Assembly: GCA_030248225.1 (NCBI GenBank)
Contig: JASANE010029311.1
Coordinates: 26,563 to 90,562 of the forward strand
Direction of reading: 5' to 3'
Length of the DNA stretch: 64,000 nucleotides
Source: Trileptium ribeirensis
Lineage: Eukaryota; Nematoda; Enoplea; Enoplida; Thoracostomopsidae
A program made the translations under genes and the position numbers. This document shows, piece by piece, positions 57,866 to 64,000 of the stretch; the first letter of the stretch is position 1, and every line of letters starts with the position of its first letter. The notes beneath the pieces were generated by a model, which did no database searches, had not been told where the DNA came from, and saw nothing but the letters and a program-made list of their open reading frames with translations.

Positions 57866-60800
57866 ATTTGTCGATTTTGCTTTCAGCTTATTAGTTTCAA
57901 TTTCGTTTCCACAGTAGTACATATATAATTCATAATCCAACAAATTACATTTTATGACCGTGTGCCAGACCAGGACTGCCCCAATGCTAAGTCGCTATAA
58001 AAGTCTTGGCTTGGAGTTTTAAAAATTTTCTGTGCGATGCCCCGGACCCAATCTGGCACACATCCCACAATACATATTACAACATACCAAACACTATACT
58101 AATATTACGCATGCCCACCAGGATCGCCGTAAGAAACCAAAATCATGAAATGTACTGAATGGATGTAAAAGTTCGATCCATCGTCTCCGACTCACACGAG
58201 TGCGCATGCGTTTCTCCACGCAAAGCAATCATGTTACATAACAACAATCAATAACAGTTTATGCTTCATTATTTTGGGGCTGACCGGATACCCATTAATC
58301 GGGTCATAATAGTTCCATTGTGGTGAAAAAAATCGACCCGCGCACCTCGGGTGTGTGAGCGTGATAATACAACACATTATAATACCAATACAGTTCCTTT
58401 TATAAAACGACAACGAATTGCACACCACTTGATACCTGGATCACGCTCCACCGGTATCCGATCGCCCTTTAGGTTCAAATTTGCTCCATATTGTATTACA
58501 TTGAATGTACGTAAAATTTCATAAAAACTCGAGCTGTTGCAACTATAGTTATATAGAATATGAACCCATCGGAAACCGATCATTGGGCGTCCTGAATGTG
58601 GACCAAACGAATTACTACTACAGCATAAACAAGAATTTTGAGTTCCTGAGAATACTAAAAATTTACCTCCCTGGTCTGCCCAAGACCATCTAACCCACCT
58701 GAGTCACGGATATTAGATATATACCTATCTACGAGTATAAACAATCCGCTCCAAGGTTTCTTTTGGATCCGCGCCAGAGAGGTTTGCACTCTACTTCCGA
58801 TAGTTCAGCCTAGTTCTTGGCATCACCGTAATTTTGTCAAACATTGCATGAAATGTCAATTAATTCGGGTAGATTAAGAAACGTTATTAAGAACGTTCTA
58901 TCGATGTAGTTCGCGTGAATATTGAGAATTGTGAAACCGGTATTTCATTTACACTTGGCGCGCACAATCCCAGCATTATTTTAGTAGCCCAAGTAACACT
59001 AAGGGGTTGTACGTTATCACGTTAAAAAATAACAGCTTAGAACGAGAATGTAAAATAGCGCTTAGAAGCTTAGTCGTTCGGGGGTAGACGGCTACAGCCC
59101 CCCGACTTAGAATTAGTGTATGTCACATATAAGGGCCTTAGCTTAGGCTAAGACTAATTGTCGATATATCGACAACGGCATGACCTGCATTTTATTTCCG
59201 CCCCTCAGGGTTACTCGGGCCATTTGACTTTAGGTTAAGAAACAGAAACCCACTGACATACAGCAACAGCTGTTTCATAAATGATAAATTTATAAGGTCC
59301 AGCACAACATGATAGTTCGAGTATAGATGATTGTTCAAAAATCTGAATTTGTGCAGGGAAAAATTAGAAAAGAATAATAACGTGGAGCATCAAAAATCTC
59401 ATTTTTAGAAAATACTAGAGTTTGTTTCTGAGTAACCACAAGAGTAGTGAATGCCACTATACATTTGTTTGATATAAATATCGATAAAAGCTGATATCCG
59501 AGTAGGAAATCGCAGAAACATAAATCTCTATAATATATATTAATAGCAAATTTCTTTGAACTAAAGCCTGAGTTGCTGTCATATAAAATTATTACACAAT
59601 ATAATCCTCTATAACGAACATGCAAGGATTTAGTACCGTTTTGCCACTTTGCTATAAGCATGTATCACTATACGTTTATTATTAAAGTAATAAGCGTCAA
59701 TGTTTATTAAAAGGCAAACGGCTGTTAGAGGCAAAACTGCTTACATTTTGCACGCACTATTCTGTGATACATCTATAACGATATACTTCAAAGCCAGTTG
59801 TCACCCGTCCAGCACTAAATATATCACAGCCTTGCTGTAGTGAGCACAGACATTACACCCGGCACTCGCTATAGTAAGCCGTGTAAAACTTTCAGATCCA
59901 AATCGATTTTTTGAACAAATGCTGAAGAAACATTGTAGTTAAATTAAATTCATATCGTAGTAAAAGAAGCTTCTTGACGATCAGCCGTTCATTTATTGTC
60001 GCCCGACCCTTGAACTGTAGCTGGACGGTTGAACCATCACCCGGCCGTCAGTGGTCGGCCGGGCCAAAATTTTAACAGTAGGCCGTTTGACTCCGCAATC
60101 AGCCGTTGCCCAAAGCTACTTTAGATTAGACGATGATGTGGTCGGTTTTCGGCTTAACCATTCCGCAGAGTTTGCAGTGGGTATCCACAAGGTTTTTTGG
60201 AAGGAGGGTTGGGTTCACCCAGAGTTGCTCGAGAGGGTAGCAGCTCTCACATTGCGAATAACTAATCAGACTTTGCTAGGAGTAACAATCACCGAGAACC
60301 CCTAATTGCTTCAATCTGATTGGTTATTGGCGACCTGCTCCCTCAAGGAGATTGGCGGGTAAGCCGAAAAACGACGTAACGGACACGAGTATGACCGAGT
60401 GCCAAACTTTTATACTTACTCGTTGGGGTAAAGGGATACCATCAGAAATCTTCCGGCCTATCCGCGATAGGTGATGCAACACTCTGATGGCGCGGCAGGT
60501 GCGGAACACAAGCTGCGCCGAAGGTGCCGCACCGCTCCCAGCCCCACCTCCCAACGACCTCACCACGCCTACCGCCATACTCCTTATTGGGAGTCCGAAC
60601 GCCTCCCCCCTTCGAGGACCGGCTACCCCTTTGGACTTCGGTAAATGTATGATACTTTACTACACATTTCTATTATGAACTCTTGATAGTGAAAAGCGGT
60701 TTAATTTCACTGTTTAATAAACGATAAGTGAATATTTTGTATATTGCGATAAAAAGTTTTATGTCATAACTCTATTATAGAACGCACGAAATGTTTAGCT

Positions 60801-62936
60801 TCATATCAGATTTGTCGATTGTTAAAAACTTGGACCATCAATTATTACATCATATATCGCTGGGTAGTAACGGTCGCCTTGGCAACCTATATGCTCGCGT
60901 TTTCACTTTGAGTTTATAATGCGAGAATTCAATATAAACATATTTGAGAAGGGTACCAATTAAAAGTATTTTATTTTTGCAACAAATAAAATAGTATAAA
61001 ACTATATCGGATACAAACAATGCCAGCACTATTTGCTGATATCTAGCGACCATTATAAAAAGACAATGATCTTGATGTAGTGTGTTTGCCAATCAAAGCA
61101 GATGGTTTCAGACGAGCAGTACAATAATAGTTATTGCCGAATTATCTTGTTTTAAATGACTGTATATACAGCATAAAAATTCTAGAATCGACGGCTAACT
61201 TATAAATACCTCCCCTCAGGGTATTTGGGCCGAACATAATATAGAAGCGCCTCGGTCGTCGAATTCTCAACTATCTTGAAAATTAGTCTATTGTTTATTT
61301 GAAAAATATAAACCAAAAACAAAAGCTAAATGGCAGATCTTGAAACCTATATCTAAAATAAGAATAGTATATATCGTATATCTATCTGACATAATATAGC
61401 TTTTCAGTAGACTCAGGCTCAACGGTAGTTTGGAATATAAAATGGGTAAACTGAAAAACATGGTTTCGCAGGAGCACTGGTGAATTCCTGGCTACAAATA
61501 TTAATACAATATATACTTAAGTATATATCGAAAGTTGATGCCATATTCTAAGCAGATAAAACCATAGCAGGAACGACTGTATGGCTATGTAGTATTTCAT
61601 ACCCGTTCTTGCAAATTTATATCTATAAAGTCGTTTTAAATTCGATGAGTTTTTAGGAAAATTATTTTGTGTTCTATAATTTGACATTTTGTGGCGGTGC
61701 GTTAGTGCAGTTCATGAGTCAGCAGACAAGGTATTGTCAATCATAGTACTAGGCTTAGAGGGAAACACATTGGATCCCCAAACGGAAAAACTAGCCATGA
61801 ATTGTTTCCATTTCTGCAATGCAAATCCTTAATACTTTGCATTTGCTTTCAGAGAATCGTTTTAATACTAAACGGCTAACATTTTATATAATTACCAATG
61901 CTGTACAAATATTTTCTCGCACTAATAATTTCTTTACCTTACAACATTTGAGCATAATTAGTTTTAAACAGTACCATGCCCAATTTTTAGGGAATATATG
62001 GCTAATCACTTTTCAGCAATTTTGCTATTTCGTTAAGAATGCATGCGTACATTTTTCATTTTATACGCTCTATATGGAGCAACACGATAGCAAACTCCGG
62101 AAGGCGCGTAAAAGGGTAACACATATGTCAATAAACCATTATAATCGATCAATGATTACTGAGTAGACATTGGTTTATAATTATAATAACAATGCTGTTA
62201 GCAAATACTAATGCCTTTATTATATTCCATCGGTGTTGAGCCGTTTTTCCCGAATTAGACCCGTTCTCAAGTTTTGCTTCTTTCCCATACATATGTAATA
62301 GGTCAACATATCGCGGGGTATATAGATGGATCAACGATATTTTCAATTATCAAATGAACCTTCTAAAATTGTTGCACAAGGCATTCGACTTTCTACAATA
62401 ATATATCATTTTGTGATGCTGGTTTGAAATCACGGTGTTGTGCAGCCGTTAAGGTTGCAAAAGTAATCATGTTCACTGCGAAACATGGTATATCCGACTC
62501 AGTGAAAACGACACTCACGATTTGATCTTGTGGTTTCAAAACCAGTACACTAATTTGTTTGGTCGCTAAGCAGGCATCAAGCGATGTGGTTCACACGCTT
62601 ACTTTTGAAAAACGATTACCTGTGTGCAAATTCCCACGGTTTTAATTATTGTTCATAAATAATGTGGTTGCAAATATGCTCCGAATATGAAAGAAGGCAA
62701 AAGCTGTGAGACCACGGCAACAACTAAAGCAAAAACAACTGCAGCTACTGAAAATACCCCGGCAATTTAAGACATCTGACTGAGAAACAAATTATGGTTA
62801 TTTTTAGAATTGAAAAAACTTCATAGGGCTGTTGTCCCGCACTTAAAGCTTTACTTTTTTCTGAGTTGACCTGGTTCTTCAGTACTGGTGCAGTAAAAAT
62901 ATTTGCATGAAGATAATTAGAAAGTGAGAAAAAGAT
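57866..62936. other. Intergenic stretch, no gene supported
   Basis: Contains a repeat near 60310-60440 shared with 21990-22200 (TATTGGCGACCT, AAGCCGAAAAACGA, GAGTAT-ACCGA), a GC-rich patch at 60480-60640 and AT-rich DNA. Open frames at 60324-60578 (-) and 61819-62166 (+) lack family features. Confidence 0.45.
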
Positions 62937-63466
62937 TTAAAATTTATCAACCGATACTAAATCGCTTTCTATCGGCGTATGCAACGCCGGAAAGCTATCT
63001 TCAATTCCGCTAGGACACATACCAACCAGTGCAGCGTCACGCTCCGTGGTTCCAGTACCGCCGGTTGCCGTGCTTTGATTCCCGGTTGTCGAATCGCGAT
63101 GTGTAATTGTATCTTGATCCGCATATTTCATATATTTAAATCCGGGCGGAACAAAAGCGCTATTTAGCTCGTCACGTAAAACACGCTGCTTGTCGCCCAA
63201 ACGTCTTAAATAGTCGAATATATCCTGGCAAGTAAGTACTTCGGTCCGATTTGGATTTTCGTCGTAAATCGCTTCGATCACCTCAGGCAGTATTGTTCGA
63301 AAACGTGGGTCCAACATCAATGCAGCAAGATCGGTTAGCATTTCTGGATTATCACCATCGCCATCACTTCCGCCCATTCCGAATTTAATCTTGCGTCCAA
63401 AATAATGAATACGGCGAAACAAGCGAAGTAGCTTAACGCGTGCTAAGTCGAGACACATTGTAAGTA
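62937..63466 (-). CDS. C-terminal coding exon of an unrecognised host gene
   Basis: The frame ends SDLVSVDKF stop. A likely acceptor AAGTCTTTCAG on the - strand places the exon start at 63466; the open frame itself runs back to 63554. About 176 residues: a basic helix (LARVKLLRLFRRIHYFGRK), a Gly/Asp linker, then a well-mixed segment with LMLDPRFRTILPEVIEAIYD and IFDYLRRLGDKQRVLRDELN, and a Ser/Thr-rich end. Codon use and complexity look like a real protein. A hydrophobic segment preceding the basic helix in the open frame (VILLMSYKILSLSVL) is probably intron. I do not recognise the family; a channel-like or membrane protein tail is possible. Confidence 0.65.
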
Positions 63467-63712
63467 CTGAAAGACTTAGGATTTTGTAGGACATGAGTAA
63501 AATTACGTAATCAGTTTGGTTATGGCCAACATCGGCTAAAACCAAGCTTATCATTCCTTCGAACGAAACATGATACGATTCGATAAAAGTCCATGTTGGT
63601 TCGTAGTAAACGTATATTAGCGATCCTAAAACAATATAATCTCCAACTGAGCTTACGGAGATAAAAAATACATAACATTAAAACAAACAAAGCACAATGC
63701 ACCGAAAAATGT

Positions 63713-63905
63713 TGAGTCAGGTTTGCCCCATTTGAGACAGTTCTTTTCCGACTCAGTAAGTGAGTTAAATTTGTCTCAGGCCAAGCCAGGTTTTACTCAT
63801 GTTAAGTCAAAGCTGACTCATGCAGAGTCAAAATTTTAGTCACTCGCTGAGTCAAACAATTTTTAGATCAGACAGCCGAAATCTGACTAAATCTTGTGAC
63901 TCCGG
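63713..63905. promoter_or_regulatory. Cluster of TGASTCA (AP-1-like) motifs
   Basis: Exact TGAGTCA at 63713-63719 and 63848-63854, TGACTCA at 63814-63820, with at least five near matches (CGACTCA, TTAAGTCA, AGAGTCA, TAGTCACTC, TGTGACTCC) in the same 190 bp. This is the pattern bound by bZIP AP-1/CNC factors. It lies upstream of the - strand exon, so could be intronic or promoter sequence, or simply a repeat. Confidence 0.4.
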
Positions 63906-64000
63906 AATGCACTGGTCGAAGTAAACAAATGCTGATTCCGGACTATTATACGGTCTGTCGCAGTTCAAATGGTGATCTTCGCGCAACGCATGAGCAATAC

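Noticed and set aside
60324..60678. GC-rich overlapping open frames
   Set aside because: Both strands are open because of base composition and the region belongs to a repeat.
61819..62166. 115-residue open frame
   Set aside because: Composition is that of AT-rich random translation; no recognisable motif.

Overview
This is a stretch of animal (metazoan) nuclear DNA, AT-rich, with kilobase-sized introns packed with transposable elements. One host gene dominates it. Eleven exons between 7972 and 55101 on the + strand, joined by GT-AG introns whose phases all agree, encode the last 572 residues of a DBHS protein (the NONO/SFPQ/PSPC1/NonA family of paraspeckle and splicing-associated RNA-binding proteins). 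The upstream start exon was not found. A second host-like coding exon, on the - strand at 62937-63466, ends with a stop codon; its family was not recognised. A CsRn1-like Ty3/gypsy remnant would fit a flatworm or another invertebrate, but this is only an inference.

Layout. 1-7971 is upstream of the visible gene and holds dispersed repeats and three copies of a non-autonomous hAT-type DNA transposon (1652-3447, 4901-6017, 6408-7890); one of these contains a second nested hAT-like element (1796-2507). Intron 1 (8259-10923) has a solo LTR (9544-9934) with a perfect 5-bp target duplication and two perfect heat-shock elements, and a 30-bp perfect inverted repeat. Intron 3 holds a decayed Ty3/gypsy retrotransposon (14423-19095). 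Intron 4 and intron 9 each hold a nearly intact hAT copy with a perfect 8-bp target duplication (22823-23998, 46496-47679). Intron 5 has dispersed repeats and a recent 297-bp tandem duplication. Intron 7 is almost entirely one LTR retroelement (32312-41317, - strand) with about 98% identical LTRs, a PBS, a PPT, a 4-bp target duplication and a 591-residue Gag-like ORF but no recognisable pol. Intron 10 holds a decayed LINE (about 51180-54225). A second LINE fragment lies at 57670-57865.

Most interesting. The non-coding part of the intron-7 LTR element contains an array of five regularly spaced RNA-like hairpins (35473-35736) and a separate pair (36003-36037, 36150-36182) whose 19-nt loops are nearly identical while their stems have quite different sequences and both pair perfectly. 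That pattern of compensated stems points to a selected RNA structure in a gag-only retroelement. The solo LTR with tandem heat-shock elements upstream of a TATA box is the second lead.

How it fits together. The host gene carries most of the window; splice sites and coding exons are intact despite insertions as close as 81 bp (exon 1) and 96 bp (exon 8) to acceptors. All identifications are from reading the sequence and family knowledge; no database search was run.
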